Below are positions 42,963 to 50,641 of a stretch of 64,000 nt of DNA, one piece after another. The position numbers and the translations under genes were made by a program. Origin of the DNA: Thermoanaerobaculia bacterium (GTDB lineage: Bacteria > Acidobacteriota > Thermoanaerobaculia > Multivoradales > JAHZIX01); contig JALXFE010000134.1 of NCBI GenBank assembly GCA_027069135.1, forward strand, positions 1 to 64,000, given 5' to 3'. The notes beneath the pieces were generated by a model that worked only from the letters and a program-made list of their open reading frames with translations, did no database searches and was not told where the DNA came from. Every line of letters begins with the position of its first letter. Position 1 is the stretch's first letter.

Positions 42963-43118
42963 TGAGCCAGAGAGTTTGCGGTGAGCAGCCTCTTCGCTCT
43001 CCTGCTCTTACGGGCGAAGGCCCGGCATGGTTCTGTGGTGCTCTTGGAAATGGGTCCATGTTGAGTTAGCATAGGAGACTTGCGTCCCTGAGAACATTTG
43101 AAATTCTAGGAGATTGAT

Positions 43119-46100
43119 ATGCGTCGAGTTTCTTATTTAGGGTGCAGGGTCGGGGTCCTCTTTGCGGTGCTCTGGGCGTTCTTGGGCGCGATGGACCTAA
43201 GAGCGGTAGGAGATCCGGTGCTCAGATACCAGGGGGCTCTTCTCGATGGCCAAGGAGGCCTCGACGGGTTGAACGGAGCCTGCTCCGTCATCGTCTCGCC
43301 GGATGGGAGGTTCGTCTACGTCGCGGGCCACAAGGACGGCTCCATTGCGGTTTTCGAAAGGCAAGGAGATGCTAGGCCCTTGGTGCAGAGGCATCTCTAC
43401 CGGGCGGGCCTCGGTGGATTCGAGTACTTGGAAGATGTCGGGGTTCTCGAGCTGAGCCCGGATGGCAGGAACCTCTATGCTGCGACAAGCCGGTCCCGAC
43501 TGGTGGTGTTCGAGCGCAACGTGGTTACCGGAGCTCTGACCTTCCAAGAGCTCCATTCCCACGGGGTAGACGGGGTGGTGGGACTCCGGAAGCCTTGGGA
43601 TCTTCTGGTAAGCCGGGATGGCGGGGCTCTTTACGTCGCTGATAAGGCGGGTGCTCTCGGAGTCTTTTCGCGGAACCCGGGGGACGGGAGCCTGACCTTC
43701 GTGGAGGCCCTCACGGGGACCTTCGAAGTCGGCCTGGGGGACATTCGTGCTCCCTTCAATCTGGCCTGGGGGTTGGCAGAGAGTCCGGACGGTAGGCATC
43801 TCTATCTCTCTGCCCTGATCGGGGGGATAACAACTTTCTCGAGAAGCGCTTCCACGGGCCGGTTGAATTTCGTAGAGAATCTCGAGTTGCGGGATTCCTC
43901 CGTCTTTCTTCCTGCTGCGGTTGAAGTTTCACCGGAAGGCCGGTTCGTCTTCGTGCTTCGGTTCGGTCCTCAGGACACCCTCGACGGCTCGGCACTTTTG
44001 GTTTTTGCGAGGGATGGCGGGAGCGGCAAGTTGACTCATATCGGTGGATGTTGCGAGGGCTTCGATTTTCGAGACGAATTCGAACTTGGAGCTCCGTCGC
44101 TTCAAGTCTCTGAAGATGGCCGACACCTTCTTGCAACGCTCTTCCTCACGGCAAAGGTCGCTCGCTTCTCGTTCGATACCTTGAGTGGGACGGTAGTGCT
44201 CGAGGAATTGTTGGGAGCGGACCCGGTTCAGTCCTCGATTTTCCTCGGAGGGGCAGCCCTCGCGTCGGCGCCGGGAGAGGACCGCTTCTACGTCGCGAGC
44301 AACGAAGCCGATACTCTTGTGAGTCTCCGTTTTCCTGGGGCGACCGGAGGCTTGGAGGTGGAGGAGGTGCTCAAAGACGGCACCGGTGAGCGGGTTTCCG
44401 GACTTGAGACCATTGCTGATCTCGAGATCAGCAGCGATGGAGAGACGCTCATTTCCACATCGCCGGTCGATGATTCCATCGCAGTGCAGAGAATCTCCGC
44501 AGTGGATGGTTCTCTCGAGCAGTTCCAGGTGATCGACGTCGACGGGCCGGAGGTCTTTTTTGGACCTCGCAACTTCGAGATCAGCCCGGACGATCACTTC
44601 CTCTACCTTACAAGAAGTGCGCGCATTTTCGAGCGAGAAGAAGCGACGGGGCAGTGGTTCTCATCCAGTGAAGATCCTTCGGCCGGGCACCGCGTTTCAA
44701 CCATGGCTCCCGACGGGGGGCATTTCTATGCCGGAGCCCGGGGAAGGACGGGTGCTGAGGGTGTAGGGATCTATTCCCTGGACGAGACCTCCGGTCAAAG
44801 GACCTTGGTCGAGGTGCTGGAGAGCTTCGAAACCGAAGACGGCACCCCGGATAGTTTTGTCAAGGTTACGTCGATTGCGGTAAGCCCTGACAGCCGCCAC
44901 GTCTACGTCTCGCTTGGAAGCGGTGCCTTGTACGCTCTCTTGGTCTACTCCAGGGAACCGGCGACCGGCGAGATTAGTCTCGTGCAGCGGATTCCCTTCG
45001 ACGTGACCCCGGACCGCTTCTTCGACAATCCGAGGGAGATGACTTTCGATCCCGCTGGCGGCAATCTCTACGCTGTTTCGCGCTTCAACGGCCTGGTGGT
45101 CTTTGGGCGTGACCTTCAATCCGGTGAGTTGCGTTACCTCCAAGACTTGCCGTTCTCCATCGACGATCCCGACACCTTCTACCTGACTGCTCTAAGAGAT
45201 CCGACCGTCGATCCGACGGGTGAATTCCTGTACGTTGCCGAGGCGCTGGAAGATACGCTGGTCGTCTATCGGCGTAATCTGACGACGGGGAGGCTGACCC
45301 TTGAGGAGAGATTTCGCAACGGACAGGACGGAGTCGACGGGCTTCTAAACCCTCGGGCACTGGCGGTGAGTCCTGATGGCCAGAATGTCTACGTCAGCAC
45401 CGGGGTCGGCGGAATTCTTACCTTTACCAAAGGTCCGGCCCCCTGTTCAGGGCTTGCTACGAGCCTCTGCCTCAACGATTCACGGTACGAGCTCACGGTC
45501 CAGTGGCGCACGCGGGACGGTGGTACCGGGGTCGGCACGGCGGTTGCCGGGGGGACGGAGGACTCCGGATTGATCTGGTTCTTCAACCAGGACAATTGGG
45601 AGATGTTGGTCAAAGTCCTCGATGGCTGCGCGGTCAACGGCCATATGTGGGTCTTTTCCGCGGCGACGACGAACGTCGAGTACACCCTGACGGTTCGGGA
45701 TACTGTCACCGGCGCCGTCAAGGAATACTTCAATCCTTTGGGGAGCTCGGCGGCGGCGGTCACGGATACGCTCGCTTTCGAGAGTTGCGATGGCGGTCTG
45801 GAGGGTGTGGAGAATCCGGGTGCTTCCCTCCACAAGTCCTTCCCGAAGTCCCTGCCGAGCCCGAAGTCATCGGTCGAGGGCCGAGCCTCCTCCCTCGAGA
45901 CGTGTTTGGGAGAAGCAAGCGGGCTGTGTCTCAATGGCGATCGGTTTCGCGTCTCCGTCGATTGGAGGAAGCGCAATGGCGACCGAGGCTCCGGGCAGGC
46001 GGTGGCGCTTCGCAGTGACGACTCCGGCCTTTTCTGGTTCTTCAACGAACAGAATTGGGAGATGCTGGTCAAGGTACTGGATGGTTGTGGGGTCAACGGA

Positions 46101-46253
46101 AACTATTGGGTGTTCTCAGCAGCCACCACCAACGTTGAGTACACCCTGACCGTCACCGACACCACCACCGGAATGGAGAAGACGTATTTCAACCCCCTGG
46201 GGACGTCCGCCTCGGCCATCACGGACACGCATGCCTTGCCCGCCTGCCCCTGA
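43119..46253 (+). CDS. Large secreted beta-propeller with two C-terminal repeat domains
   Basis: The 1044-aa exported protein has a signal peptide (residues 1-29). About 750 residues of propeller blades follow, with repeated VSPDGRFVYVAG-like motifs (LSPDGRNLYAATSR, SPDSRHVYVSLGS, VSPDGQNVYVSTG). This resembles the lactonase/YVTN propeller class. Two copies of a domain of about 110 aa follow (residues 774-892 and 929-1044). Each has LCLN, a VxWR strand, FWFFN-x2-NWEMLVKVLDGC-xVNG, AATTNVEYTLTV and YFNPLG. The linker between them is Ser/Pro/Lys-rich. The C-terminal domain is common in this kind of genome but of unknown function; a surface-binding role is likely. ATG 43119 has AGGAGA upstream. 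Confidence 0.85.
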   Translation: MRRVSYLGCRVGVLFAVLWAFLGAMDLRAVGDPVLRYQGALLDGQGGLDGLNGACSVIVSPDGRFVYVAGHKDGSIAVFERQGDARPLVQRHLYRAGLGGFEYLEDVGVLELSPDGRNLYAATSRSRLVVFERNVVTGALTFQELHSHGVDGVVGLRKPWDLLVSRDGGALYVADKAGALGVFSRNPGDGSLTFVEALTGTFEVGLGDIRAPFNLAWGLAESPDGRHLYLSALIGGITTFSRSASTGRLNFVENLELRDSSVFLPAAVEVSPEGRFVFVLRFGPQDTLDGSALLVFARDGGSGKLTHIGGCCEGFDFRDEFELGAPSLQVSEDGRHLLATLFLTAKVARFSFDTLSGTVVLEELLGADPVQSSIFLGGAALASAPGEDRFYVASNEADTLVSLRFPGATGGLEVEEVLKDGTGERVSGLETIADLEISSDGETLISTSPVDDSIAVQRISAVDGSLEQFQVIDVDGPEVFFGPRNFEISPDDHFLYLTRSARIFEREEATGQWFSSSEDPSAGHRVSTMAPDGGHFYAGARGRTGAEGVGIYSLDETSGQRTLVEVLESFETEDGTPDSFVKVTSIAVSPDSRHVYVSLGSGALYALLVYSREPATGEISLVQRIPFDVTPDRFFDNPREMTFDPAGGNLYAVSRFNGLVVFGRDLQSGELRYLQDLPFSIDDPDTFYLTALRDPTVDPTGEFLYVAEALEDTLVVYRRNLTTGRLTLEERFRNGQDGVDGLLNPRALAVSPDGQNVYVSTGVGGILTFTKGPAPCSGLATSLCLNDSRYELTVQWRTRDGGTGVGTAVAGGTEDSGLIWFFNQDNWEMLVKVLDGCAVNGHMWVFSAATTNVEYTLTVRDTVTGAVKEYFNPLGSSAAAVTDTLAFESCDGGLEGVENPGASLHKSFPKSLPSPKSSVEGRASSLETCLGEASGLCLNGDRFRVSVDWRKRNGDRGSGQAVALRSDDSGLFWFFNEQNWEMLVKVLDGCGVNGNYWVFSAATTNVEYTLTVTDTTTGMEKTYFNPLGTSASAITDTHALPACP

Positions 46254-46586
46254 GGCATAAGCGCATCGGAAGGGTGGGGCCTTCCTTTGATGTCTCGATC
46301 CATCGACTCCCTTCCCGGAATGACTGAGATCCGTCGCGGTGGTGCATCCACCGCGACATCCCGATTCGATCCGCATCAGGGAAAAAATCCCCGAATCCCG
46401 ATCTGAGGTTGGCTCGTTTTCGAGCATAGGAATCCATGGAGGCTTATTTTTGTGGAAATAGCCATGATTCTAAATGTTGGCCCGAGAGTTGCAGTGAACC
46501 CCTGGCCTAGGAGGAAGCCACCGGGGCGTTTGTCCCGAAGCCGCTTCCGACGGGGTCAGCGCAAGCAGACCCATGGAGGTCCGAAG
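46254..46586. other. Intergenic stretch with one strong hairpin
   Basis: This 333-bp gap has no supportable gene. GTCGCGGTGG-TGCAT-CCACCGCGAC (46333-46357) is a perfect 10-bp stem with a 5-nt loop. It probably ends or stabilises the propeller transcript, but no T-run follows. The longer open frame that enters from 46452 has no ribosome site and belongs to the small secreted protein gene at 46587. Confidence 0.4.
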
Positions 46587-46946
46587 ATGATGATCAAAGC
46601 TTTACTTACCAGCTTGGGACTGTCCCTTCTTTTTTCGACAATTCCGGCTCCCGATGTCTTCGGCGAAGGCATGCGAGACGAGCCGGTAGAAATTCTGTTT
46701 GATTTCCCGCTTTCCCTCGGTGCAATCCATTGGATCGAAGTGGAGGAGGCCAGTGGTCTCACCATGTCGGATTTGCGAACCCGGGAGGCCGATTTTGTCT
46801 CGTTTGCTAGCGATAGCAGCAAGGCAGAGCCGGGCACTTGGATTCTCGTAGTCCAGAATGGTCTTTGGAGAGTAGCGAGCGGTCCTGAAGGTCAGTTGAG
46901 GAAACGAGACCACGAACCCTACCTCTGGTTTCGATGTTTCGGCTGA
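46587..46946 (+). CDS. Small secreted protein of unknown function
   Basis: The 119-aa protein has a signal peptide (MIKALLTSLGLSLLFSTIPAPDVFG). A compact C-terminal part of about 90 residues follows (PVEILFDFPLSLGAIHWIEVEEASGLTMSDL, then WILVVQNGLWRVASGPEG). The family is not recognised. ATG 46587 has GGAGG 8 nt upstream and is followed by a second ATG; the longer GTG frame from 46452 lacks a ribosome site. A strong terminator-like hairpin follows the stop. Confidence 0.6.
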   Translation: MMIKALLTSLGLSLLFSTIPAPDVFGEGMRDEPVEILFDFPLSLGAIHWIEVEEASGLTMSDLRTREADFVSFASDSSKAEPGTWILVVQNGLWRVASGPEGQLRKRDHEPYLWFRCFG

Positions 46947-46979
46947 GCCTTCTTTCCCTTCCAGAACCCCCCCAAAAAG

Positions 46980-47015
46980 GCCCTGGGTCGGTAGATTTTC
47001 TCACCGACCCAGGGC
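46980..47015 (+). terminator. Strong hairpin terminator after the small secreted protein
   Basis: GCCCTGGGTCGGT and ACCGACCCAGGGC form a perfect 13-bp stem with a 10-nt loop. TTCACACCTTTT follows. It lies 33 bp after the stop codon and separates this gene from the leader RNA of the next operon. Confidence 0.65.
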
Positions 47016-47064
47016 TTCACACCTTTTGTAGAGATTCTTCGATACGACGGCCTTGAGGTTGAAT

Positions 47065-47170
47065 GCTGGTAGTTGGTGGCATAAACTGGCCCATCCGAAA
47101 GGGATGGGAACTGCCCCGAATTATGTCGGGGCGCGATAGTATGTTTAGGTGCGACTCACCGGTCGCCAGC
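47065..47170 (+). ncRNA. Candidate branched leader RNA upstream of the GAF/DUF4388 genes
   Basis: The 106-nt stretch can fold as a closed multi-branch structure. Outer GCTGG (47065-47069) pairs with CCAGC (47166-47170). Inside are three hairpins: CCCATCC/GGATGGG with a GAAAG loop (47090-47108), GCCCCGA/TCGGGGC (47113-47132) and GCGAC/GTCGC (47151-47166). GCCAG at the 3' edge can instead pair with CTGGC at 47192-47196, which would break the outer stem and act as a switch. It lies in the leader of the signalling operon starting at 47271. I cannot assign it to a known riboswitch class. The remaining sequence of 46947-47270 holds only the terminator above. Confidence 0.35.
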
Positions 47171-47270
47171 TAAAGATCGAGATCTGTAACCCTGGCAGGT
47201 TTCGAGTTTCGACCCTGGGCCTCGGCTATCAGGGCAGGGCATCAGGGATGCAACAAGGGAAAATTCTTTC

Positions 47271-48050
47271 GTGACCGAGCGGCTTCGCGATCTCGATATG
47301 CCCGGAGCGGGTGACCCTCAAAGCCGGTCTCAGGTTCTTGAGGAGCTCAAAGCCTCCTTGCAGCAGGCGGGCTCTTTGGTGGAAGGCCTGGAAGAGCGGC
47401 TAGCTTCGGGTCGTGCAGAGGGCCTATCGGAGGCTGCCTCGGAGCGAATTCTAGAGCTCGAACAACGGCTGAGAGCGACGGAAGAGGATGTCCAGGAGTT
47501 ATCCTCCCGGCTCGTTGACTCCGAGCACCACGCCGGGCGGCTGATGAACCTCTACGTCGCAACCTTCCAATTGCACGCCAACCTAGATCCGGACGAAGTC
47601 CAGGCGACGATCGCGGAGATCGCCATCAATCTTCTCGGCGCCGAGCGATTCGTCCTACTGCTGCGCAAGAACACCGGAACCGAATGTGATGTGGCGCTCT
47701 CGGAGGGCGGCAACGGCAATACCGGAGGTCTCTATTCGGATGGTCGCTATCTGGGGGGGGATGCCATGGTGGACTCCACTCTCGAAGATGGCGTCCTTCG
47801 GATCGGTCCGGAGAAAGGCTCCAACGCCCTCGCTGCCGTGCCCCTGCGGGTAGAGGAGCAGATCGTCGGAGCCCTGGTCCTCCTCAAGTTACTCGATCAC
47901 AAGCCGGTCCTGCGTCCCGAAGACCGGGATCTGCTGGATTTACTCTCGGCCCATGCGGCGTCCGCCCTCTTCGCTGCGAGACTCTTCGCTACCAAGGATC
48001 GCAAGCTCCGAACCCTGGAGAGCCTCATCCAGCTGGCGCGGGGAGAATGA
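47271..48050 (+). CDS. Coiled-coil GAF-domain protein
   Basis: The 259-aa cytoplasmic protein starts with about 85 residues of coiled coil (LEQRLRATEEDVQELSSRL). A GAF domain fills about residues 95-245 (LMNLYVATFQLHANLDPDEVQATIAEIAINLLGAERFVLLL, then ALVLLKLLDHKPVLRPEDRDLLDLLSAHAASAL). GAF domains bind small ligands or partner proteins. There is no catalytic output domain. It starts with GTG 47271, ends 37 bp before the DUF4388 gene, and is probably co-transcribed with it in a signalling pair. Confidence 0.8.
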   Translation: MTERLRDLDMPGAGDPQSRSQVLEELKASLQQAGSLVEGLEERLASGRAEGLSEAASERILELEQRLRATEEDVQELSSRLVDSEHHAGRLMNLYVATFQLHANLDPDEVQATIAEIAINLLGAERFVLLLRKNTGTECDVALSEGGNGNTGGLYSDGRYLGGDAMVDSTLEDGVLRIGPEKGSNALAAVPLRVEEQIVGALVLLKLLDHKPVLRPEDRDLLDLLSAHAASALFAARLFATKDRKLRTLESLIQLARGE

Positions 48051-48087
48051 TGGGCGACTCTGAGCACTACCGAAACCGATACCTACG

Positions 48088-49716
48088 ATGAGTATTTCTG
48101 GAAGTCTCGAGGACGTCTCAGTAGCGGACGTCATGCAGTTCATCCACCTGGGGAAGCGGACCGGAACCCTGCTGCTCCGTCGGGGGAACGAAGAGGGGAT
48201 GATCGGGTTCCACGAGGGGCGCCTGATCTCTACCCAATCCCCGAAGACTCCCCGGTTGGGAGACCTTCTCTTGAGCTCCGGGCTGCTCGATGCGGCAAGC
48301 TTGCAAGCGGCGGTCGCCACCCAACAAGCTTCTGAGGAAAGGCGTTCGTTGGGGAAAATTCTCGTCGGGGAGGGAACCCTCGAAGAGGATCAACTCCGGG
48401 AGGTTATTTCTCAGCAGATTGAGCAGACGGTCTCCGAGCTGGTGGATTGGGAATCCGGAAGCTTCGAGTTCGCGGTCAACGACCTGGCGCCGGTGGATGA
48501 GATCGGTCTCTTCCCGAGCGATGTCGTCCCAGGAAGCGATATCAATACCCAGATGGTGCTTCTGGAAGCGGCTCGGATCTTAGATGAGCGAAATCGGGAC
48601 GATCCCGGCGACGAGACCAAGCCCGGGAAAGAGGACATGGATGAGACCCATCCCATTCTTCCTCAGAGCAGAAAACCGGAGGCCACAGAACCCCCCGCAC
48701 CCCCGCCTCCGAACGAGCCGCCGGCGTCTCAGGTCCTCGAACCCGAGCCCGTGTTGGACCCGGACGCCGAGCGTCAGCTCAGCCAGCTGGGGAACGAGTC
48801 TCCTGCGGATTTCGCAGTCCTCCACCTGGTCAGCACCGACACAGACCTCGGCGAAAAGGTGGCTCAGGCGTTGCCTGAGGGAATCCATAGGATCGAGGTG
48901 CGAAGCCTGGGCAACGCCGGTCAAACCTTTGAAGAGAGCCTGCAGGTCATCGTTCTGGTCGATCTTCGAGATGGTCAATCGACCCTTGAGGACGTCGCCC
49001 GGGTCCACCGGCTTCGGCCGAGGATCCCGGTCTTGGCCTTGGTGGAGCGAGTGGTTCCGGTGTCTCAGGTCTACGCTGCCGGCGCCTTGGCTGCGCTTCC
49101 GGCGGAAGTCGACGCCATCATCTCCTGCGTTCAGAATGTCCTTCAGAGCCGCCGGCAGCTTTCCCGCTTGAGGTCGAGCTCGCGTTCGGTGGGCCGCCCC
49201 GGCGGGGTAGCGCGATTGCGTCGGGTCTTTGGCGACCTGCGATCGGGCCTGCTCTCTGCGACGGTGGCGCTGAACCTGATGCACATCATCTCCGAGTCCG
49301 TCGAGCGGGCCGTTCTCTTCTTGGTCCGCCACGATTGCCTCCACGCTCTCGGTGCTTTCGGCGCTGGTACCGATGGGAAGCCTCTTGCTGAGTTGACCCG
49401 TGGGATGCGCCTGGCCATCGACGACCCGAGTGTACTCGCGGATAGCCTGAGCTCCGGCGAGACCCTGACGGTGAAGTTCAGCGATGCGGTGCTCCCGGAC
49501 CGGCTCAAAGAACTCCTTGGGCGTCCGTCGACGGGGCAGGTCGTGATATTTCCAGTGCTCGGAGCTCGACGGGTTATCTCCGTGATCTACACTGACAACG
49601 GTTCGGTCGATCGTCCGATAGAGGACATCGAGATTCTAGAGCTGGCGACGGCTCAGGTCGGGATGGCGTTTGAGAACGAGCTCTTGCGGCGCCAGATTTC
49701 GCAACAGGAGGCCTGA
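48088..49716 (+). CDS. DUF4388 (PATAN-like) signalling protein with degenerate receiver and GAF-like end
   Basis: The 542-aa protein opens with DUF4388 (ISGSLEDVSVADVMQFIHLGKRTGTLLLRRG, then GMIGFHEGRLI). An MshEN-like or second DUF4388-type helix pair follows (KILVGEGTLEEDQLREVISQQI). A Pro-rich linker at about 195-225 leads to a receiver-like domain lacking a clear phospho-Asp (VLVDLRDGQSTLEDVARVH). The C-terminal part is GAF-like (GQVVIFPVLGARRVISVIYTDNG). Such proteins act in gliding, polarity or type IV pilus control in other bacteria (FrzS, PilZ-type networks); that role here is inference. It overlaps the zinc-ribbon gene region by spacing of only 2 bp. Confidence 0.8.
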   Translation: MSISGSLEDVSVADVMQFIHLGKRTGTLLLRRGNEEGMIGFHEGRLISTQSPKTPRLGDLLLSSGLLDAASLQAAVATQQASEERRSLGKILVGEGTLEEDQLREVISQQIEQTVSELVDWESGSFEFAVNDLAPVDEIGLFPSDVVPGSDINTQMVLLEAARILDERNRDDPGDETKPGKEDMDETHPILPQSRKPEATEPPAPPPPNEPPASQVLEPEPVLDPDAERQLSQLGNESPADFAVLHLVSTDTDLGEKVAQALPEGIHRIEVRSLGNAGQTFEESLQVIVLVDLRDGQSTLEDVARVHRLRPRIPVLALVERVVPVSQVYAAGALAALPAEVDAIISCVQNVLQSRRQLSRLRSSSRSVGRPGGVARLRRVFGDLRSGLLSATVALNLMHIISESVERAVLFLVRHDCLHALGAFGAGTDGKPLAELTRGMRLAIDDPSVLADSLSSGETLTVKFSDAVLPDRLKELLGRPSTGQVVIFPVLGARRVISVIYTDNGSVDRPIEDIEILELATAQVGMAFENELLRRQISQQEA

Positions 49717-49718
49717 CG

Positions 49719-49925
49719 ATGCCCCTCTATGAATACGCCTGCACAGAATGTGGGCACCGGTTCGAGATTCTTCAACCCATGGGTGCTGGCAAGGAAGGGT
49801 TGCAATGCCCGGCCTGTGCCTCCACCTCGCTGTCGAAGCAGTTCTCGACCTTCTCGGGTTCGGTGGCGGACAGTGCCTCGGCCAGTCCATCGACCTCCGG
49901 CTGTTGCCGTGGGGCCCCTACGTGA
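49719..49925 (+). CDS. FmdB-family zinc-ribbon protein
   Basis: The 68-aa protein has the FmdB/CxxC regulatory motif: MPLYEYACTECGHRFEILQPMG and LQCPACASTSLSKQFSTFSG. The two Cys pairs (CTEC, CPAC) form one zinc ribbon. The tail is Ser-rich and ends with two more Cys (GCCRGAPT). Its function is unknown; homologues are common and often sit beside signalling or transport genes. It starts 2 bp after the DUF4388 gene. Confidence 0.85.
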   Translation: MPLYEYACTECGHRFEILQPMGAGKEGLQCPACASTSLSKQFSTFSGSVADSASASPSTSGCCRGAPT

Positions 49926-49941
49926 GCGGTCCCATGACCGA

Positions 49942-49958
49942 TCGGCCCGGTGGGCCGA
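49942..49958. terminator. Short hairpin between convergent genes
   Basis: TCGGCCC-GGT-GGGCCGA is a perfect 7-bp stem with a 3-nt loop in the gap between the convergent zinc-ribbon and thioesterase genes. No T-run is close. It may end both transcripts. Confidence 0.4.
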
Positions 49959-49987
49959 CATCACGAGCTTTATAGCAGTCCCCATCT

Positions 49988-50515
49988 TCATTCGGAGAGA
50001 GGCGCTTCGGCGGGGCCTCCTCGGGGAGATTCTTTTTCCGAGCTCCGACGGTTCTTGGGTCGAACGTAGAGCAACTTTTCGACTTCGGCCACGAGCTGTC
50101 CGTCTTGATCCTCGACCCGGGCGGTAAACGTGGGTTCCACCACGCCATCACGAATCGCATCCTGGCGGATGGCTTCGACCTCTTCCGGGGAAATCCGGAA
50201 GGTCGCAGACATCGTTCCACGGCCGGGTCGCCGAAATCGAATGGTGGCGGCCTTGTCCCAGACAATGAAGTCGCTGCCCAACTGGTCCAGCAGCATCAGC
50301 ATGAAATAGGGATCGCACATGGAGTAGAGAGAGCCTCCGAAGTGGCTCCCTACGTAGTTGCGGTTCCACCAGCGCAGCTTCATTCGAACCTCGATGATCG
50401 AAAAATCATCGGAGATTCGGGTCACCTCTATCCCAGCCCCCAGGTTGGGTGGATAGATACGCAGCAACCGGCGCAGCTTACGGGCTCGGCGCCGACGTGA
50501 AGAAGAGCGGTTCAT
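49988..50515 (-). CDS. DUF4442 hot-dog thioesterase-like protein
   Basis: The 175-aa protein has the DUF4442 pattern: PPNLGAGIEVTRISDDFSIIEVRMKLRWWNRNYVGSHFGGSLYSMCDPYFMLMLL, then KAATIRFRRPGRGTMSATFRI. The family is a hot-dog fold related to acyl-CoA thioesterases (PaaI/YiiD-like). The catalytic Asp/Asn is plausible in the HFGGSLYSMCDP helix, but the substrate is unknown. ATG 50515 is chosen; a longer frame to 50647 would overlap the start of the divergent DUF1800 gene. The C-terminal tail is charged and probably disordered. Confidence 0.85.
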   Translation of the reverse strand: MNRSSSRRRRARKLRRLLRIYPPNLGAGIEVTRISDDFSIIEVRMKLRWWNRNYVGSHFGGSLYSMCDPYFMLMLLDQLGSDFIVWDKAATIRFRRPGRGTMSATFRISPEEVEAIRQDAIRDGVVEPTFTARVEDQDGQLVAEVEKLLYVRPKNRRSSEKESPRGGPAEAPLSE

Positions 50516-50641
50516 GGCGGTCTCCCTATCTGCCAGGAATGGTTTCAGCCTGCAACCGCTGGACCCACTTTGGACCCGGGGCGCAAGATCCCGGATGTTA
50601 ACGGGTTTCTCCATCGTAAACTCCAAGGACCGGAGGGCTCC

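Noticed and set aside
47065-47170. Cyclic-di-GMP riboswitch, suggested by the GAAA-loop hairpin
   Set aside because: The conserved GCAAAGCC-type core of that class is absent and the branching differs.
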